From: Henricia sp. BOLD:AAB3569
Taxonomy: Eukaryota; Echinodermata; Asteroidea; Spinulosida; Echinasteridae
Direction: 5' to 3'
NCBI GenBank assembly: GCA_037783545.1
Contig: JBBELK010001643.1
Span: 1 to 64,000 of the forward strand
Length of the DNA stretch: 64,000 nucleotides
This document shows, piece after piece, positions 1 through 9,549 of the stretch. The notes under the pieces were generated by a model. The model made no database searches. It had not been told where the DNA came from and saw only the letters and a list, made by a program, of their open reading frames with translations. The stretch's first letter is position 1. Each line of letters begins with the position of its first letter. The translations under genes and the position numbers were made by a program.

Positions 1-533
1 GAATTTTCAACCAACTTCAATTTTGCATGCCTCCAAACTGTATATATTCCGCACTTTTCATGCAAAATTGACAGATTTTCGCTGGGAAATGACGGAGAAA
101 TTTCATAGTTTAGGGAAAACGGAGCTCGGCTGCGTGGTTATTCCCCTAACCGTGGCTGTTGGGACACCCTGCGCCGCGCTGGTGTACATTTGTACGGCCG
201 TTGACTCACCCCAGATTGTGACGGGAATTAGGTCAAAGTGTGTCCCAAATGCCGGCAAATTTGGAAATCAAGGAATTTTCCAACCAACTTCAAATTTTGC
301 ATGCTCCAAACTGTATATATTCCGCACTTGTCATGCAAAATTGACAGATTTTCGCTGGGAAATGACGGATAAATTTCAGAGTTTAGGGAAAACGGAGCTC
401 GGCTGCGTGGTTATTCCCCTAACCGTGGCTGTTGGGACACCCTGCGCCGCGCTGGTGTACATTTGTACGGCCGTTGACTCACCCCAGATTGTGACGGGAA
501 TTAGGTCAAAGTGTGTCCCAAATGCCGGCAAAT

Positions 534-556
534 TTGGAAATCAAGGAATTTTCCAA
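534..556. repeat. 7-bp inverted repeat TTGGAAA/TTTCCAA
   Basis: TTGGAAA (534-540) and TTTCCAA (550-556) are complementary around a 9-nt spacer. It lies 9 bp upstream of the 11-bp dyad, so the two potential hairpins sit side by side in each monomer. A recurrent TTCC to TGTCC change (for example near 4376, 7670 and 39198) disrupts the right arm in one subfamily. Confidence 0.75.
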
Positions 557-565
557 CCAACTTCA

Positions 566-615
566 AATTTTGCATGCTCCAAACTGTATATATTCCGCAC
601 TTGTCATGCAAAATT
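566..615. repeat. 11-bp perfect inverted repeat in the monomer
   Basis: AATTTTGCATG at 566-576 is exactly complementary to CATGCAAAATT at 605-615, separated by 28 nt that include TATATAT. The element is present in nearly every monomer. It could extrude as a cruciform in DNA or form a hairpin in a transcript. Arm variants occur (GCGTG near 27174, TTGGCATG near 3847, TTGTGCATG near 34577, TAATGCAAAA near 4155), and in the copies I compared the other arm did not change to match, so there is no visible covariation supporting an RNA stem. It is the longest dyad I found in the monomer. Confidence 0.9.
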
Positions 616-622
616 GACAGAT

Positions 623-642
623 TTTCGCTGGGAAATGACGGA
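623..642 (+). other. CENP-B-box-like sequence (imperfect)
   Basis: TTTCGCTGGGAAATGACGG (623-641) resembles the mammalian CENP-B box YTTCGTTGGAARCGGGA. The first nine bases match at eight positions, and a CGG follows, but it is displaced by about 4 bp and the final CGGGA is CGGAGA. The strict core TTCGnnnnAnnCGGG is therefore not met. One copy at 23363 reads TTTCGTTGG and matches the left half completely. Variants CGCTAGG, CGCTTGG, CGCAGGG and CGCTTTG fall inside this element and define subfamilies. Protein binding is unproven. Confidence 0.3.
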
Positions 643-655
643 GAAATTTCAGAGT

Positions 656-695
656 TTAGGGAAAACGGAGCTCGGCTGCGTGGTTATTCCCCTAA
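656..695. repeat. TTAGGG / CCCTAA inverted pair, 28-nt spacer
   Basis: TTAGGG at 656-661 (as TTTAGGG from 655) and CCCTAA at 690-695 (as CCCCTAACC, 689-697) form a 6-bp inverted repeat with a 28-nt spacer containing the palindrome GAGCTC. These are single telomere-type hexamers, not a telomere tract. Both arms are variable: TTTACGG near 56860 and 61785, and CGCCTAACC, TTCCCTAACC or CCTCTAACC in other subfamilies. The match to telomere repeats may be chance. Confidence 0.6.
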
Positions 696-716
696 CCGTG
701 GCTGTTGGGACACCCT

Positions 717-725
717 GCGCCGCGC
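717..725. repeat. GCGC-C-GCGC slippage site, 273-bp form
   Basis: In 273-bp monomers the site reads GCGC, C, GCGC. The other two length classes differ only here: 279-bp monomers have three GCGC units and 274-bp monomers have GCGC-AT-GCGC. Removing the first GCGC plus AT from the three-unit form gives the 273-bp form; removing C plus the last GCGC gives the 274-bp form. All the class differences can thus be explained by slippage between GCGC copies. A fourth form, GCGC-T-GCGC followed by TTGTG, marks the right-end subfamily. Confidence 0.9.
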
Positions 726-739
726 TGGTGTACATTTGT

Positions 740-754
740 ACGGCCGTTGACTCA
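740..754. promoter_or_regulatory. ACGGCCGT palindrome abutting TGACTCA
   Basis: ACGGCCGT (740-747) is an 8-bp palindrome followed at once by TGACTCA (748-754), the consensus for AP-1/GCN4-type bZIP proteins. The pair is present in most monomers; a minority carry TGACTCG (41059, 42431, 48178) or TGACTAA (49830). The match is exact, but one 7-mer in a 273-bp unit can occur by chance and is then multiplied by the array. Regulatory function is not shown. Confidence 0.25.
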
Positions 755-2900
755 CCCCAGATTGTGACGGGAATTAGGTCAAAGTGTGTCCCAAATGCCG
801 GCAAATTTGGAAATCAAGGAATTTTCCAACCAACTTCAAATTTTGCATGCTCCAAACTGTATATATTCCGCACTTGTCATGCAAAATTGACAGATTTTCG
901 CTGGGAAATGACGGAGAAATTTCAGAGTTTAGGGAAAACGGAGCTCGGCTGCGTGGTTATTCCCCTAACCGTGGCTGTTGGGACACCCTGCGCCGCGCTG
1001 GTGTACATTTGTACGGCCGTTGACTCACCCCAGATTGTGACGAGAATTAGGTCAAAGTGTGTCCCAAATGCCGGCAAATTTGGAAATCAAGGAATTTTCC
1101 AACCAACTTCAAATTTTGCATGCTCCAAACTGTATATATTCCGCACTTGTCATGCAAAATTGACAGATTTTCGCTAGGAAATGACGGAGAAATTTCAGAG
1201 TTTAGGGAAAACGGAGCTCGGCTGCGTGGTTATTCCCCTAACCGTGGCTGTTGGGACACCCTGCGCCGCGCTGGTGTACATTTGTACGGCCGTTGACTCA
1301 CCCCAGATTGTGACGGGAATTAGGTCAAAGTGTGTCCCAAATGCCGGCAAATTTGGAAATCAAGGAATTTTCCAACCAACTTCAAATTTTGCATGCTCCA
1401 AACTGTATATATTCCGCACTTGTCATGCAAAATTGACAGATTTTCGCTGGGAAATGACGGAGAAATTTCAGAGTTTAGGGAAAACGGAGCTCGGCTGCGT
1501 GGTTATTCCCCTAACCGTGGCTGTTGGGACACCCTGCGCCGCGCTGGTGTACATTTGTACGGCCGTTGACTCACCCCAGATTGTGACGGGAATTAGGTCA
1601 AAGTGTGTCCCAAATGCCGGCAAATTTGGAAATCAAGGAATTTTCCAACCAACTTCAAATTTTGCATGCTCCAAACTGTATATATTCCGCACTTGTCATG
1701 CAAAATTGACAGATTTTCGCTGGGAAATGACGGAGAAATTTCAGAGTTTAGGGAAAACGGAGCTCGGCTGCGTGGTTATTCCCCTAACCGTGGCTGTTGG
1801 GACACCCTGCGCCGCGCTGGTGTACATTTGTACGGCCGTTGACTCACCCCAGATTGTGACGGGAATTAGGTCAAAGTGTGTCCCAAATGCCGGCAAATTT
1901 GGAAATCAAGGAATTTTCCAACCAACTTCAAATTTTGCATGCTCCAAACTGTATATATTCCGCACTTGTCATGCAAAATTGACAGATTTTCGCTGGGAAA
2001 TGACGGAGAAATTTCAGAGTTTAGGGAAAACGGAGCTCGGCTGCGTGGTTATTCCCCTAACCGTGGCTGTTGGGACACCCTGCGCCGCGCTGGTGTACAT
2101 TTGTACGGCCGTTGACTCACCCCAGATTGTGACGGGAATTAGGTCAAAGTGTGTCCCAAATGCCGGCAAATTTGGAAATCAAGGAATTTTCCAACCAACT
2201 TCAAATTTTGCATGCTCCAAACTGTATATATTCCGCACTTGTCATGCAAAATTGACAGATTTTCGCTGGGAAATGACGGAGAAATTTCAGAGTTTAGGGA
2301 AAACGGAGCTCGGCTGCGTGGTTATTCCCCTAACCGTGGCTGTTGGGACACCCTGCGCCGCGCTGGTGTACATTTGTACGGCCGTTGACTCACCCCAGAT
2401 TGTGACGGGAATTAGGTCAAAGTGTGTCCCAAATGCCGGCAAATTTGGAAATCAAGGAATTTTCCAACCAACTTCAAATTTTGCATGCTCCAAACTGTAT
2501 ATATTCCGCACTTGTCATGCAAAATTGACAGATTTTCGCTAGGAAATGACGGAGAAATTTCAGAGTTTAGGGAAAACGGAGCTCGGCTGCGTGGTTATTC
2601 CCCTAACCGTGGCTGTTGGGACACCCTGCGCCGCGCTGGTGTACATTTGTACGGCCGTTGACTCACCCCAGATTGTGACGGGAATTAGGTCAAAGTGTGT
2701 CCCAAATGCCGGCAAATTTGGAAATCAAGGAATTTTCCAACCAACTTCAAATTTTGCATGCTCCAAACTGTATATATTCCGCACTTGTCATGCAAAATTG
2801 ACAGATTTTCGCTGGGAAATGACGGAGAAATTTCAGAGTTTAGGGAAAACGGAGCTCGGCTGCGTGGTTATTCCCCTAACCGTGGCTGTTGGGACACCCT

Positions 2901-2910
2901 GCGCATGCGC
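2901..2910. repeat. GCGCATGCGC palindrome, first 274-bp-class monomer
   Basis: This is the first appearance of the 274-bp form. The site becomes a perfect 10-bp palindrome with a second GCATGC core, and the extra base shifts the otherwise open reading frame. From here on 274-bp monomers recur singly or in runs, usually with C, A or G twelve bases downstream (TTTCTACGG, TTTATACGG, TTTGTACGG). Confidence 0.9.
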
Positions 2911-4608
2911 TGGTGTACATTTCTACGGCCGTTGACTCACCCCAGATTGTGACGGGAATTAGGTCAAAGTGTGTCCCAAATGCCGGCAAATTTGGAAATC
3001 AAGGAATTTTCCAACCAACTTCAAATTTTGCATGCTCCAAACTGTATATATTCCGCACTTGTCATGCAAAATTGACAGATTTTCGCTGGGAAATGAAGGA
3101 GAAATTTCAGAGTTTAGGGAAAACGGAGCTCGGCTGCGTGGTTATTCCCCTAACCGTGGCTGTTGGGACACCCTGCGCCGCGCTGGTGTACATTTGTACG
3201 GCCGTTGACTCACCCCAGATTGTGACGGGAATTAGGTCAAAGTGTGTCCCAAATGCCGGCAAATTTGGAAATCAAGGAATTTTCCAACCAACTTCAAATT
3301 TTGCATGCTCCAAACTGTATATATTCCGCACTTTTCATGCAAAATTGACAGATTTTCGCTGGGAAATGACGGAGAAATTTCAGAGTTTAGGGAAAACGGA
3401 GCTCGGCTGCGTGGTTATTCCCCTAACCGTGGCTGTTGGGACACCCTGCGCCGCGCTGGTGTACATTTGTACGGCCGTTGACTCACCCCAGATTGTGACG
3501 GGAATTAGGTCAAAGTGTGTCCCAAATGCCGGAAAATTTGGAAATCAAGGAATTTTCCAACCAACTTCAAATTTTGCATGCTCCAAACTGTATATATTCC
3601 GCACTTGTCATGCAAAATTGACAGATTTTCGCTTGGAAATGACGGAGAAATTTCAGAGTTTAGGGAAAACGGAGCTCGGCTGCGTGGTTATTCCCCTAAC
3701 CGTGGCTGTTGGGACACCCTGCGCCGCGCTGGTGTACATTTGTACGGCCGTTGACTCACCCCAGATTGTGACGGGAATTAGGTCAAAGTGTGTCCCAAAT
3801 GCCGGCAAATTTGGAAATCAAGGAATTTTCCAACCAACTTCAAATTTGGCATGCTCCAAACTGTATATATTCCGCACTTGTCATGCAAAATTGACAGATT
3901 TTCGCTGGGAAATGACGGAGAAATTTCAGAGTTTAGGGAAAACGGAGCTCGGCTGCGTGGTTATTCCCCTAACCGTGGCTGTTGGGACACCCTGCGCATG
4001 CGCTGGTGTACATTTCTACGGCCGTTGACTCACCCCAGATTGTGACGGGAATTAGGTCAAAGTGTGTCCCAAATGCCGGCAAATTTGGAAATCAAGGAAT
4101 TTTCCAACCAACTTCAAATTTTGCATGCTCCAAACTGTATATATTCCGCACTTGTAATGCAAAATTGACAGATTTTCGCTGGGAAATGACGGAGAAATTT
4201 CAGAGTTTAGGGAAAACGGAGCTCGGCTGCGTGGTTATTCCCCTAACCGTGGCTGTTGGGACACCCTGCGCATGCGCTGGTGTACATTTATACGGCCGTT
4301 GACTCACCCCAGATTGTGACGGGAATTAGGTCAAAGTGTGTCCCAAATGCCGGCAAATTTGGAAATCAAGGAATTGTCCAACCAACTTCAAATTTTGCAT
4401 GCTCCAAACTGTATATATTCCGCACTTGTCATGCAAAATTGACAGATTTTCGCTGGGAAATGACGGAGAAATTTCAGAGTTTAGGGAAAACGGAGCTCGG
4501 CTGCGTGGTTATTCCTCTAACCGTGGCTGTTGGGACACCCTGCGCCGCGCTGGTGTACATTTGTACGGCCGTTGACTCACCCCAGATTGTGACGGGAATT
4601 AGGTCAAA

Positions 4609-5980
4609 GTGTGTCCCAAATGCCGGCAATTTGGAAATCAAGGAATTTTCCAACCAACTTCAAATTTTGCATGCTCCAAACTGTATATATTCCGCACTTG
4701 TCATGCAAAATTGACAGATTTTCGCTGGGAAATGACGGAGAAATGTCAGAGTTTAGGGAAAACGGAGCTCGGCTGCGTGGTTATTCCCCTAACCGTGGCT
4801 GTTGGGACACCCTGCGCATGCGCCGCGCTGGTGTACATTTGTACGGCCGTTGACTCACCCCAGATTGTGAAGGGAATTAGGTCAAAGTGTGTCCCAAATG
4901 CCGGCAAATTTGGAAATCAAGGAATTTTCCAACCAACTTCAAATTTTGCATGCTCCAAACTGTATATATTCCGCACTTGTCATGCAAAATTGACAGATTT
5001 TCGCTGGGAAATGACGGAGAAATTTCAGAGTTTAGGGAAAACGGAGCTCGGCTGCGTGGTTATTCCCCTAACCGTGGCTGTTGGGACACCCTGCGCATGC
5101 GCTGGTGTACATTTCTACGGCCGTTGACTCACCCCAGATTGTGACGGGAGTTAGGTCAAAGTGTGTCCCAAATGCCGGCAAATTTGGAAATCAAGGAATT
5201 TTCCAACCAACTTCAAATTTTGCATGCTCCAAACTGTATATATTCCGCACTTGTCATGCAAAATTGACAGATTTTCGCTGGGAAATGACGGAGAAATTTC
5301 AGAGTTTAGGGAAAACGGAGCTCGGCTGCGTGGTTATTCCCCTAACCGTGGCTGTTGGGACACCCTGCGCATGCGCTGGTGTACATTTGTACGGCCGTTG
5401 ACTCACCCCAGATTGTGACGGGAATTAGGTCAAAGTGTGTCCCAAATGCCGGCAAATTTGGAAATCAAGGAATTTTCCAACCAACTTCAAATTTTGCATG
5501 CTCCAAATTGTATATATTCCGCACTTGTCATGCAAAATTGACAGATTTTTCGCTGGGAAATGACGGAGAAATTTCAGAGTTTAGGGAAAACGGAGCTCGG
5601 CTGCGTGGTTATTCGCCTAACCGTGGCTGTTGGGACACCCTGCGCCGCGCTGGTGTACATTTGTACGGCCGTTGACTCACCCCAGATTGTGACGGGAATT
5701 AGGTCAAAGTGTGTCCCAAATGCCGGCAAATTTGGTAATCAAGGAATTGTCCAACCAACTTCAAATTTTGCATGCTCCAAACTGTATATATTCCGCACTT
5801 GTCATGCAAAATTGACAGATTTTCGCTGGGAAATGACGGAGAAATTTCAGAGTTTAGGGAAAACGGAGCTCGGCTGCGTGGTTATTCCCCTAACCGTGGC
5901 TGTTGGGACACCCTGCGCCGCGCTGGTGTACATTTGTACGGCCGTTGACTCACCCAGATTGTGACGGGAATTAGGTCAAA
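4609..5980 (+). repeat. 13-monomer (3.57 kb) duplication, copy 1
   Basis: Shared rare variants link this block to 8176-9549 at an offset of 3567-3570 bp: GAAATGTCAGAG (near 4742 and 8311), CCAAATTGTATAT (near 5509 and 9075), CGCCTAACC (near 5614 and 9181), TTTGGTAATC (5736 and 9303) and TTGTCCAACC in the same monomer. This copy also has one-base changes absent from copy 2 (GGCAATTTGG near 4628, GATTTTTCGC near 5546, CTCACCCAG near 5952), either private mutations or base-calling errors in homopolymers. Confidence 0.75.
4814..4828. repeat. Three-unit GCGC site, 279-bp class
   Basis: The site reads GCGC, AT, GCGC, C, GCGC. This longest form is the simplest common source for the two shorter forms. 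Other clear copies are at about 7286, 8384, 15766, 16318, 17146, 19342 and 25108. Because +6 is a multiple of three, 279-bp monomers keep the open frame while 274-bp monomers break it. Confidence 0.88.
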
Positions 5981-8175
5981 GTGTGTCCCAAATGCCGGCA
6001 AATTTGGAAATCAAGGAATTTTCCAACCAACTTCAAATTTTGCATGCTCCAAACTGTATATATTCCGCACTTGTCATGCAAAATTGACAGATTTTCGCTG
6101 GGAAATGACGGAGAAATTTCAGAGTTTAGGGAAAACGGAGCTCGGCTGCGTGGTTATTCCCCTAACCGTGGCTGTTGGGACACCCTGCGCCGCGCTGGTG
6201 TACATTTGTACGGCCGTTGACTCACCCCAGATTGTGACGGGAATTAGGTCAAAGTGTGTCCCAAATGCCGGCAAATTTGGAAATCAAGGAATTTTCCAAC
6301 CAACTTCAAATTTGCATGCTCCAAACTGTATATATTCCGCACTTGTCATGCAAAATTGACAGATTTTCGCTGGGAAATGACGGAGAAATTTCAGAGTTTA
6401 GGGAAAACGGAGCTCGGCTGCGTGGTTATTCCCTAACCGTGGCTGTTGGGACACCCTGCGCATGCGCTGGTGTACATTTCTACGGCCGTTGACTCACCCC
6501 AGATTGTGACGGGAATTAGGTCAAAGTGTGTCCCAAATGCCGGCAAATTTGGAAATCAAGGAATTTTCCAACCAACTTCAAATTTTGCATGCTCCAAACT
6601 GTATATATTCCGCACTTGTAATGCAAAATTGACAGATTTTCGCTGGGAAATGACGGAGAAATTTCAGAGTTTAGGGAAAACGGAGCTCGGCTGCGTGGTT
6701 ATTCCCTAACCGTGGCTGTTGGGACACCCTGCGCATGCGCGCGCTGGTGTACATTTGTACGGCCGTTGACTCACCCCAGATTGTGACGGGAATTAGGTCA
6801 AAGTGTGTCCCAAATGCCGGCAAATTTGGAAATCAAGGAATTTTCCAACTAACTTCAAATTTGGCATGTTCACAACTGTATATATTCCGCACTTGTCATG
6901 CAAAATTGACAGATTTTCGCTGGGAAATGACGGAGAAATTTCAGAGTTTAGGGAAAACGGAGCTCGGCTGCGTGGTTATTCCCCTAACCGTGGCTGTTGG
7001 GACACCCTGCGCATGCGCTGGTGTACATTTCTACGGCCGTTGACTCACCCCAGATTGTGACGGGAATTAGGTCAAAGTGTGTCCCAAATGCCGGCAAATT
7101 TGGAAATCAAGGAATTTTCCAACCAACTTCAAATTTTGCATGCTCCAAACTGTATATATTCCGCACTTGTAATGCAAAATTGACAGATTTTCGCTGGGAA
7201 ATGACGGAGAAATTTCAGAGTTTAGGGAAAACGGAGCTCGGCTGCGTGGTTATTCCCCTAACCGTGGCTGTTGGGACACCCTGCGCATGCGCCGCGCTGG
7301 TGTACATTTGTACGGCCGTTGACTCACCCCAGATTGTGACGGGAATTAGGTCAAAGTGTGTCCCAAATGCCGGCAAATTTGGAAATCAAGGAATTTTCCA
7401 ACCAACTTCAAATTTTGCATGCTCCAAACTGTATATATTCCGCACTTGTCATGCAAAATTGACAGATTTTCGCTGGGAAATGACGGAGAAATTTCAGAGT
7501 TTAGGGAAAACGGAGCTCGGCTGCGTGGTTATTCCCCTAACCGTGGCTGTTGGGACACCCTGCGCATGCGCTGGTGTACATTTATACGGCCGTTGACTCA
7601 CCCCAGATTGTGACGGGAATTAGGTCAAAGTGTGTCCCAAATGCCGGCAAATTTGGAAATCAAGGAATTGTCCAACCAACTTCAAATTTTGCATGCTCCA
7701 AACTGTATATATTCCGCACTTGTCATGCAAAATTGACAGATTTTCGCTGGGAAATGACGGAGAAATTTCAGAGTTTAGGGAAAACGGAGCTCGGCTGCGT
7801 GGTTATTCCCCTAACCGTGGCTGTTGGGACACCCTGCGCCGCGCTGGTGTACATTTCTACGGCCGTTGACTCACCCCAGATTGTGACGGGAATTAGGTCA
7901 AAGTGTGTCCCAAATGCCGGCAAATTTGGAAATCAAGGAATTTTCCAACCAACTTCAAATTTTGCATGCTCCAAACTGTATATATTCCGCACTTGTCATG
8001 CAAAATTGACAGATTTTCGCTGGGAAATGACGGAGAAATTTCAGAGTTTAGGGAAAACGGAGCTCGGCTGCGTGGTTATTCCCCTAACCGTGGCTGTTGG
8101 GACACCCTGCGCCGCGCTGGTGTACATTTGTACGGCCGTTGACTCACCCCAGATTGTGACGGGAATTAGGTCAAA

Positions 8176-9549
8176 GTGTGTCCCAAATGCCGGCAAATTT
8201 GGAAATCAAGGAATTTTCCAACCAACTTCAAATTTTGCATGCTCCAAACTGTATATATTCCGCACTTGTCATGCAAAATTGACAGATTTTCGCTGGGAAA
8301 TGACGGAGAAATGTCAGAGTTTAGGGAAAACGGAGCTCGGCTGCGTGGTTATTCCCCTAACCGTGGCTGTTGGGACACCCTGCGCATGCGCCGCGCTGGT
8401 GTACATTTGTACGGCCGTTGACTCACCCCAGATTGTGACGGGAATTAGGTCAAAGTGTGTCCCAAATGCCGGCAAATTTGGAAATCAAGGAATTTTCCAA
8501 CCAACTTCAAATTTTGCATGCTCCAAACTGTATATATTCCGCACTTGTCATGCAAAATTGACAGATTTTCGCTGGGAAATGACGGAGAAATTTCAGAGTT
8601 TAGGGAAAACGGAGCTCGGCTGCGTGGTTATTCCCCTAACCGTGGCTGTTGGGACACCCTGCGCATGCGCTGGTGTACATTTCTACGGCCGTTGACTCAC
8701 CCCAGATTGTGACGGGAATTAGGTCAAAGTGTGTCCCAAATGCCGGCAAATTTGGAAATCAAGGAATTTTCCAACCAACTTCAAATTTTGCATGCTCCAA
8801 ACTGTATATATTCCGCACTTGTCATGCAAAATTGACAGATTTTCGCTGGGAAATGACGGAGAAATTTCAGAGTTTAGGGAAAACGGAGCTCGGCTGCGTG
8901 GTTATTCCCCTAACCGTGGCTGTTGGGACACCCTGCGCATGCGCTGGTGTACATTTGTACGGCCGTTGACTCACCCCAGATTGTGACGGGAATTATGTCA
9001 AAGTGTGTCCCAAATGCCGGCAAATTTGGAAATCAAGGAATTTTCCAACCAACTTCAAATTTTGCATGCTCCAAATTGTATATATTCCGCACTTGTCATG
9101 CAAAATTGACAGATTTTCGCTGGGAAATGACGGAGAAATTTCAGAGTTTAGGGAAAACGGAGCTCGGCTGCGTGGTTATTCGCCTAACCGTGGCTGTTGG
9201 GACACCCTGCGCCGCGCTGGTGTACATTTGTACGGCCGTTGACTCACCCCAGATTGTGACGGGAATTAGGTCAAAGTGTGTCCCAAATGCCGGCAAATTT
9301 GGTAATCAAGGAATTGTCCAACCAACTTCAAATTTTGCATGCTCCAAACTGTATATATTCCGCACTTGTCATGCAAAATTGACAGATTTTCGCTGGGAAA
9401 TGACGAAGAAATTTCAGAGTTTAGGGAAAACGGAGCTCGGCTGCGTGGTTATTCCCCTAACCGTGGCTGTTGGGACACCCTGCGCATGCGCTGGTGTACA
9501 TTTCTACGGCCGTTGACTCACCCCAGATTGTGACGGGAATTAGGTCAAA
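8176..9549 (+). repeat. 13-monomer (3.57 kb) duplication, copy 2
   Basis: This is the partner of 4609-5980, with the same order of length classes (279, 274, 274, 273) and the same diagnostic variants. It is cleaner than copy 1, keeping expected homopolymer lengths. Private changes include GAATTATGTC near 8995 and GACGAAGAAA near 9404. Its right half is also the first unit of the local 821-bp trimer, so two amplification scales overlap here. Confidence 0.75.

Larger units (their letters stand above)
511..783 (+). repeat. Reference monomer, 273-bp class
   Basis: I use this copy to place internal landmarks; the phase is arbitrary. It has 62 C and 67 G (47% G+C) and 14 CpG dinucleotides against about 15 expected. 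It contains the palindromes GCCGGC (524-529), GCATGC (572-577), GAGCTC (668-673), TGTACA (729-734) and ACGGCCGT (740-747), an 11-bp inverted repeat (566-576/605-615), a 7-bp inverted repeat (534-540/550-556), and TTAGGG (656-661) facing CCCTAA (690-695). I see no internal tandem subrepeat that would suggest the 273-bp unit grew from a shorter one. Cutting at any one of these sites should give a 273-bp ladder. Confidence 0.95.
1..2900 (+). repeat. Homogeneous block of 273-bp monomers
   Basis: About ten and a half consecutive monomers are all of the 273-bp class and almost identical. I found only scattered changes: CATAGTTTAGGG near 110, GATAAATTTC near 369, GACGAGAATT near 1041 and CGCTAGG near 1177 and 2542. 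The last pair lies 1365 bp (five monomers) apart, hinting at a pentamer duplication. The first 40 bases carry three one-base indels not seen in the next copies. This is the most homogenised stretch of the window. Confidence 0.85.

Noticed and set aside
546-555. GGAATTTTCC as a heat-shock element or kappa-B site
   Set aside because: It has only two HSE pentamers and an imperfect kappa-B match in AT-rich DNA. This is expected by chance and has no supporting context.
588-594. TATATAT as a TATA-box promoter in each monomer
   Set aside because: It is an AT run in the dyad spacer, with no initiator or downstream transcript feature. TATAAAT variants (38418, 39790) are just subfamily markers.
655-697. 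Interstitial telomere repeat
   Set aside because: Only one hexamer in each orientation occurs per monomer; there is no tandem TTAGGG or TTTAGGG tract.
511-750. 79-codon frames, one per monomer, with a CPKC motif
   Set aside because: They begin with GTG, recur in every monomer in a second frame, and lack any ribosome-binding or splice context. The CxxC pair is not part of a recognisable zinc-binding domain.
775-784. AATTAGGTCA as a ROR-type nuclear receptor site
   Set aside because: The match is good, but a single 10-mer in a repeated unit is weak evidence, and the host may not have such receptors.
23-1177. Long plus-strand open frames with a 91-residue repeat, here and throughout the array
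   Set aside because: They follow from a monomer length divisible by three with one stop-free frame. Variants fall at all codon positions, stops recur in some subfamilies, and starts and ends are set by length classes and indels, not by gene signals.
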